Position numbers and translations under genes: made by a program. Shown here in pieces: positions 7,614-17,509 of a stretch of DNA of 64,000 bases. Position 1 is the first letter of the stretch. Every line of letters begins with the position of its first letter. This DNA comes from CAIKMD01 sp036501365 (GTDB lineage: Bacteria; Pseudomonadota; Alphaproteobacteria; ATCC43930; CGMCC-115725), in the NCBI GenBank assembly GCA_036501365.1, contig DASYAL010000098.1, positions 1-64,000 of the forward strand, given 5' to 3'. Below the pieces are notes generated by a model. That model was not told the DNA's origin and did no database searches. It saw nothing but the letters and a program-made list of their open reading frames with translations.

Positions 7614-8813
7614 TCAGACCTTGCCGAGACGATGCGGCGAATCCGGACGCGAATGGTCGAATTGCTGGTAATGCTGGCGCAAGAGGTCCTTGCCGTAGTC
7701 GTTGCCGTTGGGCGTGCGCACCAGCGTGTGGATGTGGTTGCGCGTGTGATCGTCGTTGTCGTAGGCGATGCCCTGCTGGTGATCGAACTCGATCAGGATC
7801 ACCGGATTGAAGATGCGGTAGTAGAACGGGTCGACGTCGTTGACGTTGCCGATCCAGGCAAAGCGCGTCTCGTTGACGTAGCGCTTCGCCTCGGCGAAGC
7901 GGAGCTCGGCATGGCCCGGCCGGATGCGGCCGGTATAGACGGCGATGAGCGCCTGCAGCCTCTCGCGCTGCTCTTGCGTCATATCGCTGTAGCGCAGCCC
8001 CTGATCGGGCAACACGAGATTGTCGTTGAAGGCAGTGCCGAAGACGTCGAAAGGCAGCTTCATGCCGATCGTCGCCTGAGCGCGTTGCTCGGCGTTGAAG
8101 TCGTTCATCAGCGCCCAGCCATCGGCCTCCTCGCGTTTGAAAACGCACACGCCTTTGTATTTGCCGAACTTCGCCTCGACCGGCTCCGAGCCCATGAAAT
8201 TGGGCGTCAGCACGATCTGGTCGCCCATCACGAAGCAGTTGATGATCAGGTGATGACCGTCGATCTGCCAGCCCCAGGGCTCGGTCGGCGACGGCGTGCC
8301 CATGACACTCATCCAGTAGAACCACTCGCCGTATTCGCCCGGCCGGTTGGTCACCTCGCAGATATGCTCGTTGAGCTTCATGACGTCGCGCGCCAGCTCG
8401 TAGCCGGCGGCGCTGAGGCTCGCGCGCAACAGGCCGAGCGCTGCCGCACGCTGCGCTTCGGTCATATCGTTCAGCGACGCGCCGTGGCGAATCATGAACA
8501 CATGCATGTTGTGCCAGGCCTGCCACGGGCCGCTGTCGAGGTCGAAGCTTCCGAGGGCGCGCTGCTCGGGCGAGAGCGCGCGCAGGAAGGTCTCCGCCGC
8601 CTCGACCACGCCTTGCAGCGAATGGCCGGTCTTGTGGATCGGGAACAGGCCGCGGACCGGCTCGCCGGTGGTGGTGACGCCCGTGAACGGCTTGGCCATC
8701 TCGGCCTTGCCGCGATCGAGCATCTTCTGCAGCACCTCGGGCAGGGGGAAGGGCTTCAGCGCATTGCCGGGCCGCCGCTCGCGCGGCCGAAATACGCGTT
8801 CCGTCTCTGCCAT
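7614..8813 (-). CDS. DUF3500-family protein
   Basis: A 399-aa protein of the DUF3500 family, whose function is undescribed. Recognisable blocks are GLFPIHKTG near residue 55, GEWFYWMSVMG, GWQIDGHH, VMGDQIVLTPNFMGSEP, FYYRIFNPVILIEFDHQ near residue 340, and NHIHTLVRTPNGNDYG close to the end. There is no signal peptide or membrane segment. The clustered His/Asp motifs (DGHH, EFDHQ, NHIH) look like a metal or active site, but this is inference. It precedes the class II aldolase gene and may feed substrate to it. Confidence 0.85.
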   Translation of the reverse strand: MAETERVFRPRERRPGNALKPFPLPEVLQKMLDRGKAEMAKPFTGVTTTGEPVRGLFPIHKTGHSLQGVVEAAETFLRALSPEQRALGSFDLDSGPWQAWHNMHVFMIRHGASLNDMTEAQRAAALGLLRASLSAAGYELARDVMKLNEHICEVTNRPGEYGEWFYWMSVMGTPSPTEPWGWQIDGHHLIINCFVMGDQIVLTPNFMGSEPVEAKFGKYKGVCVFKREEADGWALMNDFNAEQRAQATIGMKLPFDVFGTAFNDNLVLPDQGLRYSDMTQEQRERLQALIAVYTGRIRPGHAELRFAEAKRYVNETRFAWIGNVNDVDPFYYRIFNPVILIEFDHQQGIAYDNDDHTRNHIHTLVRTPNGNDYGKDLLRQHYQQFDHSRPDSPHRLGKV

Positions 8814-8890
8814 GCCGATCCCTCCCGGATGTCGGGGCCGATTCTAGCATGGCGCGCGCCGGCGGGAAGCGCGGCGGGAAATCCGGGCCA

Positions 8891-8926
8891 AAACGAAACC
8901 GGCGCCGCCCGAAGGACGGCGCCGGC
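8891..8926 (-). terminator. Intrinsic terminator with TTCG tetraloop after lipoprotein gene
   Basis: On the reverse strand a GC-rich stem (CCGGCGCC / GGCGCCGG, extended inward) closes a TTCG tetraloop and is followed by TTTCGTTTT. It begins about 27 bp after the lipoprotein stop codon. The placement, stable loop and T-rich tail make a strong intrinsic terminator for that gene. Confidence 0.8.
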
Positions 8927-8952
8927 CTATAGCTCCGCTTCGCTCGAGCGGC

Positions 8953-9198
8953 TTAGTCGCAAACCGGCGACGGACCCGCGCTGACCGCGTTGGGCGAGGT
9001 CAAGCCGCCGACGGCCGCACCGGTCGCGCCGCCCGCGACCGCGCCGAGCGCCGGGTTGCCGCCGATCGCACCGAGCGCCGCGCCGCCGGCCGCGCCCATG
9101 GCGCCGCCGGTTACCGCCCGGCAGCCGGGGCTTTCGCCGCAGCCGGCGAGCGCCAGGGAACCGATGATCATCACAGTGCCAAGCAAATACGCGCGCAT
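8953..9198 (-). CDS. Small glycine-zipper lipoprotein
   Basis: An 81-aa precursor with a short signal peptide ending in a lipobox (LALAGC), so it should be lipid-anchored at Cys20. The mature part is almost entirely a Gly/Ala repeat (GGAMGAAGGAALGAIGG, then GAVAGGATGAAVGG), a glycine-zipper pattern found in outer-membrane-associated lipoproteins. Function unknown. It is transcribed away from pstS, and the Pho-box-like array between the two genes is oriented towards it. A terminator with a TTCG loop follows. Confidence 0.75.
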   Translation of the reverse strand: MRAYLLGTVMIIGSLALAGCGESPGCRAVTGGAMGAAGGAALGAIGGNPALGAVAGGATGAAVGGLTSPNAVSAGPSPVCD

Positions 9199-9307
9199 AG
9201 AACCTCCTTACGATGATGGTCTCGTTAGGCAACGTGACGACATGGGGTTGGTTCCGCGCGGAGCGGCCGGGTTCTGCGGCTTGGCCGTAGGCGTTGTGTA
9301 ATAAAAA

Positions 9308-9340
9308 TGACATTCCTTTGAAAAAAAAGTGACACGGGAC
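9308..9340. promoter_or_regulatory. Pho-box-like array of three 11-bp-phased repeats
   Basis: TGACA at 9308-9312, TGAAA at 9319-9323 and TGACA at 9330-9334 are spaced exactly 11 bp apart, separated by AT-rich DNA. On the reverse strand this reads TGTCAC-N5-TTTCAAAGGAA-TGTCAT. PhoB sites are direct repeats of a CTGTCA(T/C)-like heptamer at 11-bp spacing. The site is about 80 bp upstream of pstS, a classic PhoB target, but its orientation faces the divergent lipoprotein gene. The match is by eye; the middle repeat is weak. Confidence 0.5.
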
Positions 9341-9411
9341 CGGCCTACCGTGCCGCTGCGGGTCCATGCATCGCGCATGGGCCAACAGGGTCACGAGAGA
9401 GGGGCTACCTG

Positions 9412-10467
9412 ATGAAGAAATCAATGATGTGGAGCGCGGTCGGTCTGGCGGCGATGCTGATTGCCGGTCCGGCAATGGCGAGGGATTTGAGCGGCGCCGG
9501 CAGCACGGCGATCTATCCGGTGCTGGCGAAATGGGCCGATGCCTATCACACCTCAACCGGTATCGCGGTCAATTACCAGGCGATCGGCTCGGGCGGCGGT
9601 ATTCAGCAGATCAATGCAAAGACCGTCGATTTTGGCGCAAGCGACAAGCCGCTGAAGCATGAGGATCTAGCAAAGAACAGCGAAATCCAGTTCCCGGCGG
9701 TGATCATTTCCATCGTTCCGGTCGTCAATCTTCCCGGCATCAAGGCCGGCGAGATCACGCTCGATGGTCCGGTGCTGGCCAGCATCTATCTCGGCAAGGT
9801 CGCCTATTGGGACGATCCGGCGATCGCCAAGCTCAATCCCGGCGTCAAGCTGCCGCATCTCGACATCTCGACCGTGCATCGCTCGGACGGCTCGGGTACG
9901 ACCTTCAACTTCACCGACTATCTCGGCAAGGTCAGCCCCGAATGGCAGCAGAAGGTCGGCTCTGACACTGCGGTCGAATGGCCGAACGGCGTCGGCGGCA
10001 AGGGCAATGCCGGCGTCGCGGGCATGACGCAGCAGATCAACGGCGCGATCGGCTACGTCGAATATGCCTACGCCATGGAAAACAAGATGGTATACACCAA
10101 GATGATCAACGCGGCGGGCAAGACGCTCGCACCGACCATGGATGCGTTCGAGGCCGGAGGCGCGAACGCCAAATTCAGCGCGGCTAACGACTTCTATACG
10201 GTGCCGACCAACGCGCCCGGCGAGAAGAGCTGGCCGATCACCGCGGTGACCTGGGTCATCATGCGAACGGATTATCCGGCCGCCCAGAACGAGCCGGTGC
10301 TGAAATTCTTCGACTGGTGCTTGAAGAACGACGCAGCCCATTCTCAGGCGACAGCGCTCGACTACGTGCCGTTGCCGCCGAATGTCGTCGGCCTGATCGA
10401 GGCGAGCTGGCAACAGAGCTTCAAAGACCAGAGCGGCAAGCCGCTCTGGACCGCGTCAACCCGCTAA
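9412..10467 (+). CDS. pstS: Phosphate ABC transporter substrate-binding protein PstS
   Basis: Periplasmic phosphate-binding protein of the high-affinity Pst importer, 351 aa with a Sec signal peptide ending at AMA. The family signature is plain: LSGAGSTAIYPVLAKWAD at the mature N-terminus, IGSGGGIQQI, VDFGASDKPL, the phosphate-binding HRSDGSGTT, and EWPNGVGGKGN further on. The start ATG 9412 follows GAGAGGGG. No pstCAB or phoU genes follow; a strong terminator comes instead. PstS therefore stands apart from its transporter here. A Pho-box-like array lies upstream, which would fit induction by phosphate starvation. Confidence 0.95.
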   Translation: MKKSMMWSAVGLAAMLIAGPAMARDLSGAGSTAIYPVLAKWADAYHTSTGIAVNYQAIGSGGGIQQINAKTVDFGASDKPLKHEDLAKNSEIQFPAVIISIVPVVNLPGIKAGEITLDGPVLASIYLGKVAYWDDPAIAKLNPGVKLPHLDISTVHRSDGSGTTFNFTDYLGKVSPEWQQKVGSDTAVEWPNGVGGKGNAGVAGMTQQINGAIGYVEYAYAMENKMVYTKMINAAGKTLAPTMDAFEAGGANAKFSAANDFYTVPTNAPGEKSWPITAVTWVIMRTDYPAAQNEPVLKFFDWCLKNDAAHSQATALDYVPLPPNVVGLIEASWQQSFKDQSGKPLWTASTR

Positions 10468-10503
10468 CGCGCCCCTCACGAACAATCAGCGTTAGCGCTT
10501 GAT

Positions 10504-10541
10504 GAATGGGCCGGATCGCAAGATCCGGCCCATTCTCATTT
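10504..10541 (+). terminator. Intrinsic terminator after pstS
   Basis: A perfect 14-bp stem (GAATGGGCCGGATC / GATCCGGCCCATTC) with a GCAA tetraloop lies at 10504-10535, 36 bp after the pstS stop, and is followed by TCATTT. The GNRA loop and the long stem make it a very stable terminator. It isolates pstS from downstream DNA. Confidence 0.88.
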
Positions 10542-10568
10542 GTAGGAGGCGCGGGAAAAGCCGCGGCG

Positions 10569-10784
10569 TCAGCCGCCGCCGCTGCTGTCGCCGCCGAGGA
10601 TGATTGCGGCGATCGCGACCAGCGCGACGCTGAGCGGGCCGCCAATCCAAAGAGAGGTGACGCCGTGGGTATAGGGAATGAAGCGCAGCAAGCCGAAGGG
10701 GATCGCCCGGATGATCGAGCCGATGCCGATCATCACCCCGGTGAAACCGGCGCCATGGCCGAGCAAGTGAAGGATCGTCCGCAT
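10569..10784 (-). CDS. Small two-helix membrane protein
   Basis: A 71-aa product with two probable membrane segments (GAGFTGVMIGIGSII and LSVALVAIAAIILGG) and a short Gly/Ser tail. The open frame extends upstream through tRNA-Thr, but the part over the tRNA cannot be protein. I therefore start at ATG 10784, downstream of the tRNA. No function recognised. Its promoter would lie in or near the tRNA, so read-through from tRNA-Thr is possible. Confidence 0.45.
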   Translation of the reverse strand: MRTILHLLGHGAGFTGVMIGIGSIIRAIPFGLLRFIPYTHGVTSLWIGGPLSVALVAIAAIILGGDSSGGG

Positions 10785-10825
10785 CCGCGTTATCGCCCGT
10801 TCCGCCGAACGCACAACCAAGCCGC

Positions 10826-10900
<75 letters not shown>

Positions 10901-11074
10901 GAAACCGGCTTGATGTCAAATCCGATGGCGGGCGGAAATACAGGATCGGCCCGTCACTGGCAAGCGGGCGCGGTCGCCGGCAGCGAATTTTGACAGATAA
11001 TTCAGGCGATTAACATTCGCGAAACCATCTTCCCGAAAAATGGCGGCGGCGCATTCCGCCGCCGCGTCGGGCCG

Positions 11075-13219
11075 ATGATCTTCCAGAAGTCGCATTTCCT
11101 CCATCAATTGCCGCTCGGCGCCAAACGCGTGCTGCTGATCCATGCGCTCAGCCATCAGCGGCTCTCCGTCGATGGCGAAGTCAACGCGGTCATCGATTTT
11201 TTCGCCGCGCCGCGGCAATGGCCCGACGACTATCCCGCCCTCGCCAAGCTTGTCGCCCGCGATCAGACGACGCTCGCCGGTTTCATCACCACGCTGGTCG
11301 AGCGCGGCTTCCTGGTCGAAGGCAGCGCCGATGACGAGGTCGCACAAACCGTCGCCAAGCTCGGCGTCACTTATGGCCGCGATCCGGGCGAGCTGCTCGA
11401 CCGCTATCGCCGCGAATTGAAGGAAGGCGCTCAAGCCTATTGGTCGGCGGGCGCCGCGCGCGGTATCGAGGATCTCGGCGGCGCCGGCGGCGGCGCCAAG
11501 AAGCGTGTCGATCTCCTGCTGTTCGGCGATTGCGACATCCAGATGGAAGCCGATTTCCTGCGCCGCGAAGCTGCGCGCCGCGGCATCGATCTGCGCGTCG
11601 CCGCGACCTCGGCGGACGATGTCCGCTTCGCCGCCGAGCATCGCCACGATGCGGTGCTGATCGGCGCGCTCGGCGCCCGGCATTTGCTGACACTCGATCC
11701 CGCGGCGGCGCAGGGCCCGCCGCACGCACCCTATATCTTGCAGGCGCGCCAGCTCCTCGAGCAGCTGCGCCGCCACACGGGGGCGCCGATCCTCATCGAT
11801 AATTTGCCGGAGCCGACGGTGCAGCCGCTGGGCCTCGCCGAGCGCGGCCTCAATGGCCACCGCACGCGGTTCCGCACCACCAATGTCGTGCTCGCCGATC
11901 TCGCGGCCTCGCTCCCCGATGTGCATGTGGTCGATATCGCCGCGGCGATGGCCGCAAGCGGCACGGCGCGCATGATCGACGACGCGCAGGTCGGCTTCAC
12001 CCATCTCGGCTCGCCCGGCTGGATGCTGCAGCGTCCCGACAGCGAGAAGGCGGCGACCCACGGACTCTTTCCCGATCTGCGGCCGCTCGCCGAGGCGCTG
12101 GGTGGCGATCCCTATGGCCGCGAGGCGGCGATGGCGCGGACGCATGTCGACGCGCTCGTCACCGTGCTCGGCATCGATCGCAAGAAATGCGTTATCGTCG
12201 ATCTCGACGGCGTCCTTTGGCCGGGGGTGCTCGCCGAGACCGGCCAGCCTTTCGCCTGGGATCCGACGATCAGCGGCGCGTTCTCGTATATCGGCCTCTA
12301 TTTCGGCCTGCATGAGGCTCTGCTCTGCTTGAAACAGCGCGGCATCGTCCTTGCCTGCGTCAGCAAGAACGACGAAGCGACGGTCCGCGACCTGTGGCGC
12401 TATAGCGACCACTATCCGCGCCAGCGTTTGCTGACGCCGGAGGATTTCGTCACCTGGCGCGTCAACTGGGGCGACAAGTCCGAGAATATCCGCTCGATCG
12501 CCGCCGAGATCGGCTTCGCGATGGAAACCTTTGTCTTCATCGACGATCATCCGATCGAGCGCGACCGCGTTCGCCAGCGTCTGCCCGAGGTCGAGGTCTG
12601 GGGCGAGGATCTGTTCGGCCTGCGCGCGAAGCTGCTGACCGATCCGCGGCTGCAATCGCCGACCATCACCGAAGAGGCGGCGCAGCGCACCGCGCTGGTG
12701 AAAGCGCAGCTCCACCGCCAGCAGTTCCGCGCCGAAGCGGTCGACGAGCGCGACTATGTCGCGTCCTTGCGCGTCGACTGCCGGATCGAGCGGCTGCAAG
12801 CCGACACCAAGCTCGACCGCGTCGAAGAATTGTTTCGCCGCACCACCCAGTTCAACGCCACCGGCCGCATCTTCGCGCTCGCCGAGCTCCAGGCGATGGT
12901 GCGGGATCCCGCCGCCTGGCTGTTCACGCTCCATGTGTCGGACCGCTTCGGCGAGCACGGTCTCGTCGGCGCGGCGGCCGTCATCGACGGCGAGATCGTC
13001 GGGCTGGTGCTGAGCTGCCGCGTGCTCGGCCTCGGCATCGAGCATCGCTTCCTGCAACACATCGTGAATGCGCTTAAAATGTCGGATATCGCCGCGACCG
13101 GCCGCGTCATCGAAACATCGCGCAACGCGCCGGTGCGCAACATCTATCGCGACAATGGCTTCACGCAGGACGCCGCCGGGCTATGGCGCGCCGGCGACTC
13201 ATTGAGCTCCGCCGCATAA
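11075..13219 (+). CDS. FkbH-like HAD-superfamily protein with extra N-terminal domains
   Basis: A 714-aa multidomain protein. Residues 1-95 look like a small winged-helix/PqqD-like domain (LIHALSHQRLSVDGEVNAVI). Residues 145-345 form an SGNH/FkbH-type middle region starting LLLFGDCDIQMEADFL. From about 372 comes the FkbH HAD domain with nucleophile motif VDLDGVLWPG (D376, D378), CVSKNDE and FIDDHPIERD. The C-terminal 130 residues are a GNAT-like part with RRTTQFNATG. FkbH proteins load glyceryl units onto carrier proteins in polyketide, O-antigen or other surface assembly. No carrier protein, synthetase or glycosyltransferase gene is nearby. Usual FkbH begins at the middle domain, so the N-terminal addition is notable. 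Confidence 0.85.
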   Translation: MIFQKSHFLHQLPLGAKRVLLIHALSHQRLSVDGEVNAVIDFFAAPRQWPDDYPALAKLVARDQTTLAGFITTLVERGFLVEGSADDEVAQTVAKLGVTYGRDPGELLDRYRRELKEGAQAYWSAGAARGIEDLGGAGGGAKKRVDLLLFGDCDIQMEADFLRREAARRGIDLRVAATSADDVRFAAEHRHDAVLIGALGARHLLTLDPAAAQGPPHAPYILQARQLLEQLRRHTGAPILIDNLPEPTVQPLGLAERGLNGHRTRFRTTNVVLADLAASLPDVHVVDIAAAMAASGTARMIDDAQVGFTHLGSPGWMLQRPDSEKAATHGLFPDLRPLAEALGGDPYGREAAMARTHVDALVTVLGIDRKKCVIVDLDGVLWPGVLAETGQPFAWDPTISGAFSYIGLYFGLHEALLCLKQRGIVLACVSKNDEATVRDLWRYSDHYPRQRLLTPEDFVTWRVNWGDKSENIRSIAAEIGFAMETFVFIDDHPIERDRVRQRLPEVEVWGEDLFGLRAKLLTDPRLQSPTITEEAAQRTALVKAQLHRQQFRAEAVDERDYVASLRVDCRIERLQADTKLDRVEELFRRTTQFNATGRIFALAELQAMVRDPAAWLFTLHVSDRFGEHGLVGAAAVIDGEIVGLVLSCRVLGLGIEHRFLQHIVNALKMSDIAATGRVIETSRNAPVRNIYRDNGFTQDAAGLWRAGDSLSSAA

Positions 13220-13265
13220 GTAGGGAATAAAGGGATGACCGCAGCCGTTTCGTCCTAGAACGAAC

Positions 13266-13442
13266 ATGGCTGAACGGACATTCATCATGGCGCGCGAACC
13301 GGATCTCGAGGAGTTGCTGCATGACGACATCATGGAGCCGGTGATGCGCAGCGCCCATGTGACGCGCGAGGACTTGCGGCGCCAGCTCCAGGCGATCGCG
13401 CGGCCTCCGCACGCGCGCGAGGATCGCGACGCCGAGGATTGA
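13266..13442 (+). CDS. Small conserved-looking acidic protein (58 aa)
   Basis: A 58-aa frame reads MAERTFIMAREPDLEELLHDD, then IMEPVMRSAHVTREDLRRQL, and ends with a charged tail. The wording 'REPDLEELL ... D.I....M....V...DLR..L' resembles small alphaproteobacterial proteins whose function is unknown to me. An alternative start is the ATG at 13287 (MAREPDLEELL). It ends 54 bp before the next small gene. No strong ribosome site is visible, so the call is tentative. Confidence 0.5.
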   Translation: MAERTFIMAREPDLEELLHDDIMEPVMRSAHVTREDLRRQLQAIARPPHAREDRDAED

Positions 13443-13495
13443 CCGCTCGGGGCGCGGCGCTTGACGCGCCGCCGCGGGACCATCACCGTTACGAT

Positions 13496-13663
13496 ATGAC
13501 GGACAAGCCCAAAGAGGCTCCGCAGCGCAGCGCAGCCGGCGCGCATGCCGCCACGGCGCGCGAGGCCCGGCTCGCGGCGGCGCTCCGCGCCAATCTCCAT
13601 CGCCGCAAAGCCCAGGCGCGCGAACGCACCGAACCGGCCGCCGAAAAGCCTCAGGAATCCTGA
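13496..13663 (+). CDS. Small basic protein upstream of murA (55 aa)
   Basis: A 55-aa product, MTDKPKEAPQRSAAGAH followed by a helical, Arg/Lys-rich segment (REARLAAALRANLHRRKAQAR). Small proteins with this RxxRLAAALRxNLxRRKxQAR pattern are common just upstream of murA in alphaproteobacteria; their role is unknown. I start at ATG 13496 rather than 57 bp upstream because the conserved part begins there. The gene is followed by a 96-bp gap and then murA. Confidence 0.65.
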   Translation: MTDKPKEAPQRSAAGAHAATAREARLAAALRANLHRRKAQARERTEPAAEKPQES

Positions 13664-13759
13664 TTTAAGTCATTGATTCATCGGGGCTTGAGCCCGCGGG
13701 CGGCATCGATTACAACCCGCCGGACCGGCTTGCGTTAATTTCCGGACAGATTTGAGAGC

Positions 13760-15046
<1,287 letters not shown>

Positions 15047-15064
15047 GCGGGCGAGGAGCGGGCG

Positions 15065-15514
15065 ATGGCGGGATTGAAGCTGCGCGCGGCCGATGCCGAA
15101 GATATCGCGGTGCTTTCGGCCGTCCTGCAGGATGCGCTCGTCACGATTGCCGAGATCACCTATCTGCCCGAGGAGCGGCGCTTCGTCCTCGTCGCCAACC
15201 GCTTCCGCTGGGAGCCGCGCACCGGCGAGCCGCAGGCGAAAGGCTCCGAGCGCGTGCTGACCGGTATCTGCATCGACGACGTGACCGCGGTGAGCCGTCG
15301 CGGCTTCCGTCCGCGCGAAAGCGACCGCATGCTGTCGCTGCTGGCGTTGCGCCTGGAGGATGGCGAGGGCGCGCCCAAAGCGCTGTTTCTCGATTTCGCC
15401 GGCGGCAGTTCCATCCGGCTGGAAGTCGACCGGATCATGTGCCATCTAGATGATCTGGGCGAGCCCTGGCCGACGCGGTGGCGGCCGAAGCATCCGGTCG
15501 CGGATGCGGGTTGA
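15065..15514 (+). CDS. DUF2948-family protein
   Basis: A 149-aa cytoplasmic protein of unknown function, belonging to the family regularly found between murA and the his genes in alphaproteobacteria. Typical segments are LKLRAADAEDIAVLSAVLQDA at the start, RRFVLVANRFRWE, and DFAGGSSIRLEVDRIMCHLDDLGEPWPTR (quoted in parts: VDRIMCHLDDLG, PWPTRW) at the end. It lies 18 bp after murA. HisG begins within 40 bp of its stop. Confidence 0.88.
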   Translation: MAGLKLRAADAEDIAVLSAVLQDALVTIAEITYLPEERRFVLVANRFRWEPRTGEPQAKGSERVLTGICIDDVTAVSRRGFRPRESDRMLSLLALRLEDGEGAPKALFLDFAGGSSIRLEVDRIMCHLDDLGEPWPTRWRPKHPVADAG

Positions 15515-15551
15515 GCAGCACGGGATCCGTCTTCTCTTGGGAGTTTCGGTT

Positions 15552-16214
15552 TTGCGCGGCAATGAAACGCTGGTTTTGGCGCTACCCCGAGGCCGCATCC
15601 TCGGCGAGGTGACGCCGCTCTTGGAGCGCGCCGGCATCGCGATCGAGCCGGCGTTCGACGATCCGGATTCGCGCCAGCTGCGCTTCAAGACCAATCATCC
15701 GGCGCTCGACGTCATTCGCGTACGCAGCTTCGACGTCGCGACCTTCGTCGCCTTCGGCGCGGCGCAGCTCGGCGTCGCCGGCAACGACGTGCTGATGGAA
15801 TTCAACTATCCCGAGATCTACGTGCCGCTCGATCTCAAGATCGGGCGTTGCCGCCTCGTTGTCGCGGCGCCGCGCGAGGATGTCGGACGCGACGACCCGG
15901 CGCGCTGGAGCCATGTCCGCATCGCCACCAAATATCCCGAGATGACACGCCGGCACTTCGCGCAGCGCGGCGTCCAGGCCGAATGCATCGTCCTCAATGG
16001 CGCGATGGAGCTGGCGCCGAGCATGGGCCTCGCGCGCCAGATCGTCGATCTCGTCGCGACCGGCAGCACGCTGCGCGCCAACGGCCTGGTCGAGATCGAG
16101 CATATCGCCGACATCACCTCGCGCTTCATCGTCAATCGCACCGCGCTCAAGACGCGCGCGGCCGAGGTCAACGGCTGGATTGAGCGTTTCCGCGGGGCGG
16201 CCGATGCCGCTTGA
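15552..16214 (+). CDS. hisG: ATP phosphoribosyltransferase catalytic subunit (short form)
   Basis: First enzyme of histidine synthesis, joining PRPP and ATP. Family features are LVLALPRGRILGEV at the start, VAGNDVLMEF in the middle and the PRPP-loop region GLARQIVDLVATGSTLRANGL (in parts: DLVATGSTLRANG). The open frame starts further upstream, inside DUF2948. Protein similarity begins at NETLVLALP. I therefore choose TTG 15552, which has GGGAG at good spacing. The result is about 220 aa, the short HisG that lacks the C-terminal regulatory domain and normally needs HisZ. No hisZ is in this window. It overlaps hisD by 11 bp. Confidence 0.93.
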   Translation: MRGNETLVLALPRGRILGEVTPLLERAGIAIEPAFDDPDSRQLRFKTNHPALDVIRVRSFDVATFVAFGAAQLGVAGNDVLMEFNYPEIYVPLDLKIGRCRLVVAAPREDVGRDDPARWSHVRIATKYPEMTRRHFAQRGVQAECIVLNGAMELAPSMGLARQIVDLVATGSTLRANGLVEIEHIADITSRFIVNRTALKTRAAEVNGWIERFRGAADAA

Positions 16215-17505
16215 GCTCGACAGCGCGGCGCCCGGCTTCGCCGCCGCCTTCGCGAAATTCCTCGCCGCCAAGCGCGAGCTCGCCGCCGAGGTCGATGCCG
16301 CGGCCGCCGCGATCGTCGACGACGTGCGCGCGCGCGGCGATACGGCGGTGATCGAGCACACCAAACGCCTCGACCAGCTCGACCTCACGCCCGCGACGAT
16401 GCGTGTCCCGGAAAGCGAGATCGCGGCCGCAGCGAAGCTCGCAAAGCCCGCGGCACTCGAGGCTCTGCGCTTCGCACGGCAGCGGATCGAGGATTACCAC
16501 AAGAAGCAGGTACCGGCCGATCTCGATTACACCGACACGGCGGGGGTGAGGCTTGGCTGGCGCTATCGCCCGATCAGCGCGGTCGGGCTCTACGTGCCGG
16601 GCGGCACCGCGGCCTATCCCTCCTCGGTGCTGATGAATGCGGTACCGGCGAAAGTCGCCGGCGTGACGCGCCTGGTGATGGTGGTGCCGGCGCCCAAAGG
16701 CGCGCTCAACCCGCTGGTGCTCGCGGCGGCTGAGATCGCCGGCATCACCGAGATCTATCGCGTTGGCGGCGCGCAGGCGATCGCGGCGCTTGCTTACGGC
16801 ACCGCGACGATCGCGCCGGTCGACAAGATCACCGGGCCCGGCAACGCCTATGTCGCCGCCGCCAAGCGCCGCGTCTTCGGCACCGTCGGCATCGACATGA
16901 TCGCGGGTCCCTCGGAGGTGCTGGTGATCGCCGATCGCGACAACGATCCGCAATGGATCGCCGCCGATCTTCTGGCGCAGGCCGAGCACGACGCCGCGGC
17001 GCAGTCGATTCTCGTCACCGACGATCGCGGCTTCGCCGCGGCGGTGCGCGATGCGGTCGCGCGCCAGCTCGAGCGCCTGCCGCGCCAGGCGATCGCCGCG
17101 GCGAGCTGGCGCGATCACGGCGCTATCATCCTGCTGCGCGATCTTGCCGAAGCGCCGGCTCTGGCCGACCGTATTGCCGCCGAGCATGTCGAGCTTGCGG
17201 TCGCCGCGCCCGAGACGCTGGCCGCACGGATCCGCCATGCCGGCGCGATCTTTTTGGGCCGCCACACGCCCGAAGCGGTCGGCGACTACGTCGCCGGGCC
17301 CAATCACGTCCTGCCGACGGCGCGCAGCGCGCGCTTCGCCTCAGGCCTCGGCGTCATGGATTTCATGAAGCGCACCTCGCTCTTGCAATGCGATGCCGCG
17401 AGCCTCAAGGCGATCGGCCCGGCGGCGATCGCGCTCGCCGAGGCCGAAGGCCTCGACGCCCATGCGCGCTCGGTCGCGGTGCGGCTCAATCTCGGCGATT
17501 CTTGA
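16204..17505 (+). CDS. hisD: Histidinol dehydrogenase
   Basis: Zinc- and NAD-dependent enzyme catalysing the last two steps of histidine synthesis, L-histidinol to L-histidine. At 433 aa it has normal length. Visible residues include the zinc ligands Q259 and H262 (AQAEHDAAAQS) and D361 (GDYVAGPNH), the catalytic E328-H329 (AAEHVEL), and the signature GPGNAYVAAAKR with DMIAGPSEVL. The start is ATG 16204 (MPLELDS), inside the end of hisG, so the two are translationally coupled. Confidence 0.97.
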   Translation: MPLELDSAAPGFAAAFAKFLAAKRELAAEVDAAAAAIVDDVRARGDTAVIEHTKRLDQLDLTPATMRVPESEIAAAAKLAKPAALEALRFARQRIEDYHKKQVPADLDYTDTAGVRLGWRYRPISAVGLYVPGGTAAYPSSVLMNAVPAKVAGVTRLVMVVPAPKGALNPLVLAAAEIAGITEIYRVGGAQAIAALAYGTATIAPVDKITGPGNAYVAAAKRRVFGTVGIDMIAGPSEVLVIADRDNDPQWIAADLLAQAEHDAAAQSILVTDDRGFAAAVRDAVARQLERLPRQAIAAASWRDHGAIILLRDLAEAPALADRIAAEHVELAVAAPETLAARIRHAGAIFLGRHTPEAVGDYVAGPNHVLPTARSARFASGLGVMDFMKRTSLLQCDAASLKAIGPAAIALAEAEGLDAHARSVAVRLNLGDS

Positions 17506-17509
17506 GCCG

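Noticed and set aside
10916..13060. A 714-codon reverse-strand frame opposite the FkbH-like gene
   Set aside because: Length is impressive, but composition is that of an antisense shadow and no family motifs appear; the forward frame has clear HAD motifs.
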